Assembly (NCBI GenBank): GCA_003116875.1
Contig: BCKT01000011.1
Coordinates: 620,001-684,000 of the forward strand
From: Takashimella koratensis
Taxonomy: Eukaryota; Basidiomycota; Tremellomycetes; Trichosporonales; Tetragoniomycetaceae
Length of the DNA stretch: 64,000 bases
Reading direction: 5' to 3'
Position 1 is the first letter of the stretch; each line of letters opens with the position of its first letter. Positions 46,675 to 57,951 of this stretch are shown here, piece by piece. The notes beneath the pieces were generated by a model. That model made no database searches, had not been told where the DNA came from, and saw only the letters and a program-made list of their open reading frames with translations. The position numbers and the translations under genes were made by a program.

Positions 46675-48806
46675 TCAGTCCCAGTCTTCTGCGTCCTGGT
46701 TCCAGCCGAGGAGGGCAGGGTCGACTCCGAAACGCGTCATAAGTGCGCCCATATCCCATACCGCACTCTCGAAGCTGGCGATTAAGATTATCCAAACGCG
46801 GGAATGTCAGCGGACATCCAGCGAGGAGACGGCTAGTCTATATGGGCAAGGAGGAGAGACATACTTGGACGAATGAAAGGCGTTGGAGTTCGAGAACGGT
46901 GCTGTCGTGTACGAATCGAACCTATGTCTGTGTATATCGTCAGCAAGTCTGACTACAAATCGATAAGATCGCTTTCATTTTTGACTATAAACTCACTCGG
47001 CACTCTCATCACCAAATCCAAAATCAAAGTTGCTCGAAGAAAACATCAGCCGAACGCTGTCTTGGAAATCTCGACCTGTATAACTTCTATTCTCCCTTTG
47101 CTCGCTGCCGAACTCATGAGAGCCCTCGTACCCGAATACTGCGGTCGACAGCTTTGAGTCATTCTGCGCATCTTGAGGAGAAGGCACGATCTTGAACAGT
47201 CGTTCAACCACGATCCGGCCGGCTTCTCGCCACTGCTCGATGAGAGCGTCTAGGCGGTCGTCTTCGGTTGGGTCAGTAGCGTATCGGACGGCTTGGCGGA
47301 GCAAACGCGCCTCATCTTCAAGGTTCGAGACCAAGCGCGACTCAGGTTCGCTCTTTCGCTTTTCGTCAGGGCTCGAAGATACGCGGGGTCGAGCGCCCCC
47401 CTGAGAGGCGGGTCCGTCTTTAGGACACTGGGTGGACGCGGGAGGCTTAAACGGTTTTGATACGCGAGGACGGCGTTGAATTCGAGACGGCACAGAGTTG
47501 GATTTGGGGGTGAAACCGGGAGCGCTCGTGGGCGACGAGGGAAGAGGAGGAGAAGCAGAGATGCGAGGTGGCGATGACGCTAAAGATGGTCCCGACGTCT
47601 TTGGAGTGGCGGGTTTCAAAACCACACGCGGGGGTTTGAACGGTCGCTTGAGCACACGCGCGGCAGAGTCTTCGAACCCCTACATTTGGTCAGCTTGACA
47701 ACCCACAAAGGACAGGTGCTCACCTCGGAAAAGACATCGCGTTTGGCCGCGCGCAAGTATGAGCCCTGGTGCCCAGGCATCTTTCCAACACGCCACTGGT
47801 CATATTCCCGCTCGTCCCCAGGCGACTCATCGAGAAGCAATTCTGGGTCTGGAGAAGCAGTGGAATGTTCTTGGGGTGTTTCGAAGTTAGGAGTAGAGTT
47901 GACACTCGTCTGTTGAGGACGCTTCTTGAGAAGAGGTGTTTTGAATGGTGAAGTCGAGGGAGGGTTGAGGAGGTGTGGAGAGGATTCGGCATTGTCGAAC
48001 TCGCCGGAGTTCTCCAGGGTCGGGTGCTCGTAGCCGTCGTCAAAGTAATCAGGCTGGTTCGAGTGAAAGAAGTCTTCGGTGGGCGGGAGATCTTGGCCAA
48101 TGGGAGGTTGGAGTAAGAGTGGACATTCCAGCTCGGAGCTGAAGGTTGCCTCTGAGATCTCGAATTCGGTACGCAGAGGCGGATCGTTGAGCAGAAATGA
48201 GATGGAGGTTGGACGGAAGTGAGTGGGTCCGGATCTGGAGACACTCTCGTTGGGTTTTCTATGCTGTGTCACCCTCGAAGAGGATTCGAGGGCACGAGGG
48301 GTGATCGTTTGGCCTCGGGACACGTCGATTTCAGACTGTGGAAGAAAGCGTAATCAGCCGAAAGGCTCGGAGTTTCGATTACTATTGCTGAGAACCAGTT
48401 TCATACAAAAACTCACTTGAGAACCGCTGTCCACCTTTGGTGTTACCCGCGTGATTGGCTCTGCCAATGGTCGCTGTTGCTTCTTGGCTGGGACAACGGA
48501 TACTGTCGGCTTCTGGATGGGGACGTTGTAAGGAATCAGGGGTGTGAGTGGTTCTTGGATCGGAAGGGGGAGGAAAGGGAGGGTGAGGGAGAGGTGAGGC
48601 GGGCTTGAAGGGGGTGAGGTTGGTAAGGTGGGTAAGCAAGGTGAGAAAGAAGTTTGAGGGGATGAGATGAGTGCTGGGTAAGAGAGTGAGGAGGAGAAGA
48701 GGCTGGGGTCGAAACGTAACCACGGGCACTGGACTGGGGGGTGGTCGGGGTGATGGGTGTCAAGCGAGCGGGTGCGGGCTGAGCTGAATGGGATGTATTG
48801 AGGCAT
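46675..48806 (-). CDS. SFR1/MEI5-like recombination mediator
   Basis: The ATG at 48804-48806 opens MPQYIPFSSARTRSLDTHH. The first two thirds are Pro/Ser-rich and disordered with basic pieces (KRPFKPPRVVLKPATPKT). The C-terminal third carries the Mei5/Sfr1 pattern: NLEDEARLLRQAVRYATD, then DDRLDALIEQWREAGRIVVE-RLFKIVP. Small exons after FDFGFGDESAE join as FDSYTTAPFSNSNAFHSSNF and ESAVWDMGALMTRFGVDPAL, ending LGWNQDAEDWD at 46675. Sfr1 pairs with Swi5 to stabilise Rad51/Dmc1 filaments in the nucleus; the long disordered N half binds DNA and Rad51 in fission yeast. The family call rests on the C-terminal motif only, so it is likely but not certain. A TATA box lies 51 bases upstream. Confidence 0.65.
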
Positions 48807-49602
48807 GGTGGGATGGGAGTGGGCGATGAGAGAGGGGGAGGGGACGGGAGGTACAGTATATATAGGTGGACAGGTCCGGTGGAGGCAAGGAAGGTGGCCA
48901 CTAAGTGGGGGCCCATTTAAATCTGTACTCCCTATATCAACCCCCTCATTAACCCTGTATCAACAAATCACCCAGCATACACACATACACCCCCCCCCAC
49001 CGCCCCCTTCTCGTCATCCTCCTCCCTCCCTCCTCGTCACCACTACCACTCCCACCACCACCACCACCTCCCTCCTCCCCGGCCCCGACTCACTCGCCAG
49101 CCCCCTCGCCGACCCCGTGTCCTCGTCTACCCCGCAGATCAAGAAGAGAGCAAAAAGATTGTCACGTGGTGTCGACCTTTACCCAGGGTGTAATCCCAAT
49201 CCAATCCATTCCAATCCAAATCCTAAACGCCTAAATCGCCATCCCACCAGACCACCCTCAATCTCATCCTCAAACACCCCTACCACCTCGACCCATCGAC
49301 CACCACCCCTCACCCCACCTACATCACCTCCTACCCGACCCGCTACCATCTCCTCATCCCGCGTCAACACTTCTCCGCGCGGCATCGGTGCGATTCCAAC
49401 TTCCACCCATCCGCCCAACTCGGTCACTATTTTTCCTCCATTCCGAGGTCCTAACCCTTGCCTCCTATACCACGACCAATCCCCCCACGCGCCTACTACC
49501 ATCCATCCATCCACCACCTGGCTTGATTGATCCTTCATACCCATCCACCCCATCGGCATCCTTGCCTTGCCCCCTTCCCCACCTTTGCTCGGACCGCACG
49601 CC
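48807..49602. promoter_or_regulatory. Divergent region SFR1-like / LIM-RhoGAP, with TATA box and long leader
   Basis: TATATATA at 48857-48864 serves the minus-strand gene. On the RhoGAP side are a C9 run (48990-48998), ACC/CACCAC repeats (49038-49068), a CACGTG at 49163-49168 and long CT/CA-rich sequence. The open frame through 49530 is Pro/Thr/Ser-rich from composition only and is not called. Confidence 0.5.
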
Positions 49603-52600
49603 ATGGCTTCTCCGCTAGGCTCGCGGTCCAGCATTCCTCCTCCGCGACCTACATCATCGCACACCGATCACAGCAATAACAACAACAATACCTACAACCA
49701 CAGCAGCATGGATCCCCGGCGACCGTCGGTAGAGATGTCATCACGAATATCCGAGGCATCATCGTCTCGCCGCCCATCCGCGTCCTCGGTACATCAGTCC
49801 CCCGCATCCGTCTCATCGTCGAACCGTCCATGGACCGATGACAACCTTGGACGGGCAGGTGTGGGCAGCTCAAACCTTGGCAAGATCACCACTCTGCATC
49901 CCAGTCCAGGGCAAGGTCAAGTAGGAGTTTACGTCGACGACGCACCAAAGAGCGCACCAATCAAATCTCCATCCCCACTTTCGCTACCCCAACCAGAACA
50001 ACGCGGACCATTGCGATCCGCGTCGTCGCCTGAGCCTCGCGCTCAACAGCACGACTATCCGCAGCAACAACCCCAGTCAACGGTAATTGTGACTTCACCA
50101 ACCGAGCAGCGATTCCCTTCCCACGCGACAGAATCTGCATCCAACCACAGCAACAACCCGCACAGCATCCCACCTCGACAGTCGTCCCATCCAAACCTCA
50201 TCCCTACCATCTCTGAGCCTCACTCGGCAGACACCGCCCACTCCCCCACAGCCACGTCACCGCAACCAAACAATCCTTCCGGATCTCGACGAAGTGGGAC
50301 GACATATTGCGCAAAATGTGGACTCGTCGTTCGTGGCCAATTTGTCCGCGCAATGCAGCAGGTCTTCCACTTGGACTGCTTCCGTTGTAAAGTAGGTTTT
50401 TCGTGTTGTCCATCGCGGCTTGGCTTACCCTCCTACTAGGACTGTGACACGGTGGTGGCGTCAAAGTTCTTCCCAGTCGAAGATGCCGCCGGCATCTATC
50501 CTCTCTGCGAGCGTGACTACTTTGCCCGGCTGGACCTGATCTGCGCAAAGTGCGACCAAGCTCTGCGCTCGAGTTATATCACTGCATGTGGTGAGTTAGG
50601 CGCGGCATGGAGACGATCGCCTTGCTGAGCTATCTTCTTAGGCGCAAAGTACCACGTCGAGCACTTCTCCTGCTCAGTATGTGAGACGGTCTTTGGAGCA
50701 AACGATTCCTACTATGAGCACGGCGGCAAAGTTTGTACGTGTATCTGACCCTGGCATTTTACGCTGACGCGTAGATTGTCACTACCACTACTCGATGAGT
50801 TTCGCCAACAAATGTGTCGGGTGCGAGACGGCCATCTTGAAGCAGTTTGTGGAGATCAATCGAAACGGTCGAGACGAGTGTTGGCACCCAGAGTGTTACA
50901 TGATCCATAAAGTGCGTCTAGTATTGCACGCTCGAAGCCTGTGCTGACCAAATCAGTTCTGGAACGTCCGCCTCGCGTCGAGAAATTTCACAACACCTGC
51001 GAGCTCTACACCGGGTTCAGCGGTATCTTCAGCAGTCTCCTTGCTCGAAATGACCTCGCTTTCCAGCATGACTCCAGCGGCTAGCGGCCCACCACCGACC
51101 ACATCTGCTAGCACAAGTCCAGGATGGGGCACGGATCTTACCGCCGAGGAGCTCAAAAACCGGCAGGCATCGATGGAGTTGAAGGTTTCGCAGATCTGGC
51201 TGGTCTTGTCTGGCTTTGAAGAGAGCTCGGCAGCGTGTATCGGGGATATGTTGAGAGTTGTCAACGAGCGGCGGCTGTTAGATGTTCTGTTACTGGCGGA
51301 ACGCTTTATTCTCCACGTCGAGACGTTGTTCGCGGTCATCGATGATCTCGAGGCTCAGTTTGCTCTTGCGGGCGCCAAAGGTGAGCCCTCACTCTGGCCA
51401 AAAAAACTAATCCTTCAGGCATGTCGCATGCGCGAGAAGCCAAGCAGCTCTGTCGCAAGCTCGTCAACTTTTTCTCAATGCTCTCGCAAATATCACCGCA
51501 CGCAGGGACGATCCCCAACATGCAAGAACTCCTCACGCAGGTCACACAGTTAGCCCATTACCTCAAGATCCTGATCCGCATCGCTCTCACCGGCGCCATC
51601 AAACTTGACCGCGAGCAAAATCAACCCGAGGCGATGCAGAACGCCCTCGCGAGGCTCCACTTGCTATCGCTCGACCACGCGGACCCGACTTTGTCGAAAC
51701 GAGGTGACCACCCGGAGATTGTCCAAGAGACACCGATGGAATCTTACTCGGGTCGACCAGCGGAGGAGCTGGCAAAGGCTAGCTACGACGCGCTCACTCG
51801 TCGGCCAAAGGGATTCATCCCGAGCACTCAGGGCATCGCGTACGGGTATCGCAGCTTGGCAGTGAGTTTGGTGTTGAAATGAGTGCAAGGTCAAGGGCTG
51901 ATTTTTCCAGGTTGAGGCTACGGGAGAGACGACCTTGCGAGGTCCGCACCACGACGACTTTGTCCCGCAGGATGGATGCGGTCGTTGCAATGGGTCGATC
52001 GAGGAGGACTGTGCTCGACTGGGCATGTTCAACCGCTGGCACTCCATCTGCATCGTCTGCTCGACATGTGGTGACAATGCGGCGAAACACGACGCCGAGA
52101 TTGGTCCGGCACCTGTCGCTGCAGACGACGACTCGCACGAAGGTTCGGGACATCAACATGAAGGATCAGGAACTGGCTCTCACCTGACACGCCGTCAACC
52201 TCCCCGTGTGAACGACTTTGCATTCGAGCCGCCTGCGAGAAAGTTTGCTCGACCCGATGCCGTCTTCTGCACCACCCACCAAACCCATACCTGCGTGAGT
52301 GGGTTTGAGTCCGTCTCGCGCCTCGAGCAGTTTGCGTTCCTTCTTCACGTCGCGCTTCGGCGGCTGTACGTTCACTTCCGGACGCATCACGATATCCCCA
52401 GCGCGTCGCAGCTCGCCTCGGAAATTATCAACGGCCGATACGACCAGGATGTGAAGCGAATGAAGTCGGTCACTCTGGATCGAAAGTTGTCGTCGACTGC
52501 GCGTGTCCCGCAAAGATCGACGGTTGTGGAAAGTCCCGCGGGGAGGATGGCGGATGCGAATGGTCAAGTGGTCTCTGCGCGAACGACGGACCCATCAACA

Positions 52601-54531
52601 GCGGACGATATTGAACCCGAGGATCCACAACAGACCTCGGTCGATGTGATTCGACCGGCCTTTGCGAGGAACAATACGTCCGTGTTGATCGTCAATGAGC
52701 ACCTAGGCGAGGGTGAGAATCCTGAAGAAGACATGCCGTACGGAGACTTTACGGGCGGACCCTCGCTCGGACCCGAGGACGATGCGATCACGTTGGGTGA
52801 TATCACGATGCTCGCGAATCAAGCGACACGCATTAGAACGCCTACCGATGGCGCGTTCCCCGTCATGTCGCAGCTCACGCCCCTGCAGTCGTTGATCGTG
52901 AGACATTTTGCGCTCCTGTCTCTGCAAAAATCGGGGATAGGGCACTTGATCGAACTCGATGACGTACTCGAGGTGCTAGAGGTTCGCAAGAGTCAGTGGT
53001 GGAACAAGATCTTCAAAAACAACGCGAAGCGAGATCAGAAAAAGAAAGGTGAGTGATGCTGGGCGGCTCAGTATTTCAATACAAAGATAGGAGGGTAGTT
53101 GGCGCTGACAGTGTGACATAGGCGTGTTTGGTGTTCCTTTGGAGATGCTGGTCGATCGGACTGGCTCGGATTCGCAGCAAGGGTTCGACAACGCTCAGCT
53201 ACGAGTCCCAGAATTTATCGACGACATTATTTCTACCATGCGATCGATGGGTAAGTCACGCTCCTTGCAGACTCTGCCATCATCGTACTGACGTAGGTAT
53301 CCAGATATGGCCATCGAGGGCATCTTCCGAAAGAACGGGAATATCCGACGCCTGCAACAGGTTGCCGAAGCACTTGACAAGGACTCGACAAGCGTGAATC
53401 TGTCAGAGGAGAACCCGGTCCAGCTCGCGGCGCTGTTGAAGCGTTTCTTGCGAGAGATGCCTGACCCCCTATTGACTTTCCGACTACACAAGCTGTTCTG
53501 TGCAGCGACCTGTGAGTAAAGTTCTGATCTCTGTGAAAGCTCTGTGAGAGAAGACAAGAAGTGTCGGATCAATCACTGACAATCCTTCTACAGCCCTGCC
53601 CAACGCCGATGACCGGAAGCGCTGCCTTCACCTCCTCGTCACGCTCTTGCCCCGTAGTAACCGCGACACGATGGAAGTTTTGTTCGTCTTCCTCCGCTGG
53701 GTTGCCTCGTTCTCGTATCGCGACGAAGAGACGGGATCCCGCATGGACCTTGCCAACCTCGCGACTGTCATCTGCCCGAGCATCCTCTACGCCAAGGGCA
53801 CCAACGCCGCTCGCGACGAGAGCTTTATTGGGATCCAAGCGGTCCAACAACTCATGGAGGAGCAAGACGATTTCTACCAAGTCCCCAACGAGCTCGTCTT
53901 TGTGATTCAAGAGAACGTGGCTACTATCTTTGCGAAAGAGATTGATCTACCTCCCAAAGAAATTCACAAACACTGCGCAAAGTACCTCCAAGCGAGGATT
54001 CAGCATCAGCCGACTCGACCGCCGTTGTCGGCAGCGAGCAGCCGACCGAGCGACCCGCGGCTTAGCGCGTACCGATCTGACGGCAACCTCTCGGCCAGCG
54101 CAGAGAGTAGTGGCGGCGGTGGCGGAAGCGTAGGCGGTAGCACCATCAACATTGGAATTGGAAACGGACAACAACCTCCACCTCCACCTATCCGGTCACC
54201 TGTTCCGGTGAGCAGCAGTAATGGATCGAGACCGACGAGCTGGGTACAGTCGTCTCACCCTGGATCTCAGCAGAGTCTGCACCATACGCTCAACTCGCCA
54301 AACTCGTCGGCCGCACCGCTCTGGCGAGGGCCCGGTGCCGGAGGGAGCGGTGTCTCTGTGGCTAGTGGCGGCGGCGGACCGTTCCAGGGTAGCGCGAACG
54401 GGTCGAGGAACTCGTCAAGAGGATCGGCACCACCTTCACCCGGCCCAGACGCGGAGCGCAGGTCGCTCCAGCTGGAAAGGGATAGGTCCAGGGAACGAGC
54501 ATGGACGCCGATCCAGGCCGACCAACGGTGA
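49603..54531 (+). CDS. LRG1: LIM-domain Rho GTPase-activating protein, LRG1/RGA type
   Basis: The ATG at 49603 opens MASPLGSRSSIPPPR. After about 230 disordered residues come three LIM domains: YCAKCGLVVRGQFVRAMQQ-FHLDCFRC-DCD, ICAKCDQALRSSYITACGAK-HVEHFSCSVC, and KCVGCETAILKQFVEINRNG-ECWHPECY. A fourth, weaker LIM-like zinc module (GCGRCNGSIEEDCARLG-HSICIVCSTC) is near 51966-52070. The RhoGAP domain follows: VFGVPLEMLVDRTGSDS, AIEGIFRKNGNIRRLQQ (with the Arg finger in GIFRKNG), ALLKRFLREMPDPLL and LANLATVICPSILY. A Ser/Gly-rich tail ends at TGA 54529-54531. Such proteins turn off Rho1/Cdc42-type GTPases; Lrg1 acts on Rho1 in wall integrity and bud growth. The Arg and Asn needed for activity are present. 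Confidence 0.93.
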
Positions 54532-55387
54532 GGAGCGGAAGGGGAGGGGGAAGGTAGGGGGAGGAGGGAAGAGGCGGAGGTGAGAGTTGGCGGAGGATAA
54601 TAGTGGGTCGAGGCGAATGTTTGTTTCTTGTTTGTTTCTTGTTTGATCTGTGGCGAGTAAGGGAGGGTGCGAAACAATGGTCGAAAGAAGAGAAGAAGTC
54701 AAAGTCGAAGAAGAAGGAAGCAAAGGAAGAGGACAGTGTTGTCGATGTAGGGGGTCGTCAGACCTCAACAAACTCGACAAAGAACGAAGGACAAGGACAA
54801 TTTTTTGCATCCCCCCTCTCTCTTCATTCTCCCATCCCTCGTATTGTTTGCTTGTTCAGTTTTACGTTCTACGTTTTTGCCTGGCAGTGTGTGATTTTGT
54901 GTCTCGACTCCTCCTCTTTCTCCTCCTCTCTCTTTCTATACTCGTAGCAAGATACCTATCGTTATCGTAACGTTGCTTCACACCACCCTACACCACACAA
55001 CCATCCGGTTTTACTCGCTTTATACCTCGCTCGATTACCCACTCTTTACGAGATGTTTTCTGTTTTACGCGATTCCCGCAATTCACCAACCTTCCATCCA
55101 TACCACCCACGTACAACGTCATGAAATGCGTTTCTTCACAAATGATACTGGCACGCGAGTACGGGTGAAGTGGAAGCTGCGAGATCGAGTGACAACAAAA
55201 CTTGTCAAAGTAGATAGGGACTGTCTATTCGATACATGCAGTAAAGTGTACAACGTAAACTGCCGCCTCGCGAGATGACACCGCGGTGAGAACCTCTGCC
55301 CACGTCTACCCCTGAGACTGACAATTCCATCTATCCCTCTTCTCGCGAGGACATGACCAAAAACTGACCGTCCTACCCTACCCACCT
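54532..55387. other. Convergent intergenic region, LIM-RhoGAP / VPS22
   Basis: Purine-rich right after the RhoGAP stop (54535-54600), then T- and CT-rich (54800-55060). No gene or RNA fold is recognised. Confidence 0.6.
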
Positions 55388-56272
55388 CTAGGCGTCCCCA
55401 AACTCTACGGCCGCAATCAACCAGACCGCCTTCCCAACCTCCTCATCCTGCTCGTCCACCCACCCTATCCCTTCCCTCATCACACAATCATCCAACACCG
55501 TCCGAGCACGCAACGTTGTCCACCCTGTCAACTCTTGCACGCGGGGTTCGGTCACTCGTCCGCCTGTCTCCGAGGCGAGAGTGAGGAGGAGGGTCTGGTC
55601 GGTGTCGAGCTCGCGAGAGACGGATCGGACATAGCTTGTCTCAGAGACGCGTGGGCGAGTGGCCGGTCGATAGGACGACGAGGTGGGAGCGGAAGAGGAA
55701 GGAGTGACGATGGTGTATGAGCAAAGGGGTTTGAGGAGGTCGATAGATTTACGAATATCCTCTGGGGTGATTGAAGGCGACGATGAGGAAGTCTTGGTAG
55801 TTGCTTGACTGGTAATTGTCGAACCCGCCCGCATCCGCTCGATCCTCGCTATCAACTCGCCCATTTCGATAATCCCACCGTTCCTCTCTCTCGTGCTCAC
55901 GCAAACATCGACCACCTGCACCGCGAGCTCGTACTGCCATTCCCCAAGACCTAATACATCTGTCCACCACGCTCCCGCACCTCCTCCCGCACTTCCCGCT
56001 CCTGCGCCCTTCCCTCCTCCTCCGCTTCCAGCAGCGAGTGGGTCCACCCCTATCGCCGCGCACATTTTCTGGAACTGGTGTCGAAATGCAGGATCCGCAC
56101 GGATATCCGCCCGGTACTTGGACGCGAAGAGGAGGAGAGAGGCACGGAAGGATTCGAGAGAGGTTTGAAGAGTAGTGAGTTGTTGAGTCGTGAGTGAGGT
56201 AGAGAGGGCAGAGTATGAGGTCGAGGTCGCCGTGTGCCGCGAGAGGCCGGAAATACCCGCGCCTTTGCGCAT
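55388..56272 (-). CDS. VPS22: VPS22/SNF8 (EAP30), ESCRT-II subunit
   Basis: A single exon of 294 codons. It opens MRKGAGISGLSRHTATSTSY with the conserved MRR/KG-AGI start. It continues with LTTQQLTTLQTSLESFRASL, FASKYRADIRADPAFRHQFQ-KMC, GVDPLA, a Gly-rich insert, then WWTDVLGLGEWQYELAVQVV and the two winged-helix repeats (ITPEDIRKSIDLLKPLCSYT, then DQTLLLTLASETGGRVTEPR). It ends WLIAAVEFGDA. This matches EAP30, which joins Vps25 and Vps36 to bridge ESCRT-I and ESCRT-III in sorting ubiquitinated cargo at endosomes. The Gly run (GSGGGGKGAGAGSAGGGAG) is extra compared with the yeast protein. The lack of introns is unusual in this window. Confidence 0.93.
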   Translation of the reverse strand: MRKGAGISGLSRHTATSTSYSALSTSLTTQQLTTLQTSLESFRASLLLFASKYRADIRADPAFRHQFQKMCAAIGVDPLAAGSGGGGKGAGAGSAGGGAGAWWTDVLGLGEWQYELAVQVVDVCVSTRERNGGIIEMGELIARIERMRAGSTITSQATTKTSSSSPSITPEDIRKSIDLLKPLCSYTIVTPSSSAPTSSSYRPATRPRVSETSYVRSVSRELDTDQTLLLTLASETGGRVTEPRVQELTGWTTLRARTVLDDCVMREGIGWVDEQDEEVGKAVWLIAAVEFGDA

Positions 56273-56578
56273 GGTGAGGGTGTGGGCGTGGATAGGATGT
56301 GATGAAGGAAGGTTAGAGAGCGCCCGAACGGTGGGGAAGAAGAGGGGTGACGATGGCGCCGAGTAGCTACGGACGGTGGTGAAGGACCGAAGAATCGTAG
56401 TTGAAATGCTGAAAGATCAAGACGACCATGACGGCCATGACGGGCGTTTTGTTTTGCTAAATGACGACTGGGGTATACTGGGGCACTTTTCTTGCTATTT
56501 GACGACTGGGGCACTTTTTTGCACACTCTACTTGCTCCGCCTGCGTCCTACTTGCCTCAACAGCAAACGACAACCGTC
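56273..56578. promoter_or_regulatory. Divergent promoter VPS22 / LTO1 with repeated TGACG motifs
   Basis: TGACGGCCATGACGGGCG at about 56429-56446, then TGACGACTGGGG twice (56462-56473 and 56500-56511), followed each time by a GGGGCACTTTT copy. No gene is seen. Direct repeats of this kind suggest a factor-binding cluster, which is inference. Confidence 0.45.
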
Positions 56579-57531
56579 ATGGACGTCGACGACTTTAACG
56601 CGCAGGCTTCGTCTTCAAGGTCCTACCCCCACATCTCGGGTCAGAAGGGGGACGATATTGCCCTCAGTTTGGACGATGTCGACGGGGACGTGTTGCTAGC
56701 CGCTGGTAACCTCGAGTCTGAGTAAGCATTTGTTGTTCTTTGACTGAAGACCCTTCCCACCTTGATCCTCCACGCCCCTTCCATTACCTAGCTCCATTGC
56801 CTCTATCCCCTTTCCCTTTCTTCTTCCCTTCTCCCCGAATCGCTCGCTAACCTTACCCTAGCTTCTATACCGCCGGCTACGACTCCGGTTTCGCTCACGG
56901 CCGCCTCCACGGACTCTTTGAAGGTCGTCAACTCGGCCAAGAGAAAGCATGGGAGATATGGGAAGAAGTCGGGTTCTATGAAGGTTTTGCGTCCTTCTGG
57001 GTCGGCATGGATGGGAAAGGTGGGAAAAGGGAGGCTGGGGCGAGTCGGAAAGAAGTCAAGTGAGTGTAGTTGCCTCTAAATTCGTGATGACTTTCCACAA
57101 GAGCCTTTTGAGTTGTTGACAGAGCCTGGGACGAGATTGAAGGGAGCTGATACCTCTATAGAGCGATCAACCACGCTCGGACGTTATTGAGTCTAATCGA
57201 GAGTTTTCCAACCTACAATCCGACCCCTTCCGCCCCTCCAGCTCCTTCCCTTCCTCCATCGACCTCAATATCTCCCGACTTTGCCGACCCTACCTCCAAC
57301 CAGTCCAATTCCTCGACCACTCGACACTCCAACAATGAAGGCGAAACCGACCTGGCCGCGCTCTTATCGTCTATACGCGCTCGGTACCGACTCCTCTGTG
57401 CTAGCCTGGGGACTCGGCCTAGGCTCGTCGCTTCGGGAGGAGGAGATACGCAAGGTTCGGCTGGAGGGAATATGGTAGAAGGGATAGAGGGCCCGATGAA
57501 GGGCGTGGACACCAGGCAACTCAGATTCTAG
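56579..57531 (+). CDS. LTO1: LTO1/ORAOV1, Yae1-Lto1 iron-sulfur adaptor subunit
   Basis: The ATG at 56579 gives MDVDDFNAQASSSRSYPHIS; three exons. The core is the deca-GX3 repeat: YTAGYDSGFAHGRLHGLFEG, then RQLGQEKAWEIWEEVGFYEG, followed by NHARTLLSLIESFPTYNP and a Ser/Pro-rich insert, then DLAALLSSIRARYRLLCASL. This matches Lto1/ORAOV1, which with Yae1 recruits ABCE1 (Rli1) to the CIA targeting machinery for its iron-sulfur clusters. The end is DTRQLRF; family members usually finish in an aromatic residue preceded by an acidic one, so the Arg in the penultimate position is odd. The C-terminal half after the insert is less conserved. Confidence 0.85.
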
Positions 57532-57951
57532 CTAAGTCTTGAAGGAGTATCGATGCAGGGCTCTTCAGTCAATAGAGCAGATCAGGATGAGCTTCTGCAC
57601 ATACAGTACGTGAAGTGGTCTGGGACACATTGGGATAGACATTGGGTATACATCATTTTTCAATTTTCACTCGCCGCTTAGAATCTCTGCTCTGTATGAA
57701 TCTGGAGCTTCTGTTTACAAGGTGGTACAACTCAGAGTGAGAGCGATCGATGATTTGTGATAGAATGAGCTCGGGAGAGGATGATGACGCCGTACGCTGT
57801 CGGATGGAATCGGGTGAAAGAAACGCGTATAAACAGAACACAAAGAGAAGAGATACAGTCATCTCAAGACGCAAATGGGACCAGATCATCTCGCGACCTC
57901 GGCAGTTGGTGTGTTGGATTGCTGTTGCAAGCGATCAGCGAAACAATCCTG
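57532..57951. other. Convergent intergenic region, LTO1 / VPS60
   Basis: Holds both 3' flanks. Nothing coding is recognised; an alternative VPS60 exon end (to 57935) lies at its right edge. Confidence 0.55.

Noticed and set aside
46900..46960. tRNA-like GGTTCGATTC motif on the minus strand
   Set aside because: The flanking bases do not pair into a T stem, no anticodon arm is found, and the segment fits a coding exon of the SFR1-like gene.
48805..49530. Pro/Thr/Ser-rich ORF of 241 codons upstream of the RhoGAP gene
   Set aside because: The composition follows CCA/CT simple sequence, it overlaps the SFR1-like promoter, and it shows no domain. More likely leader sequence.
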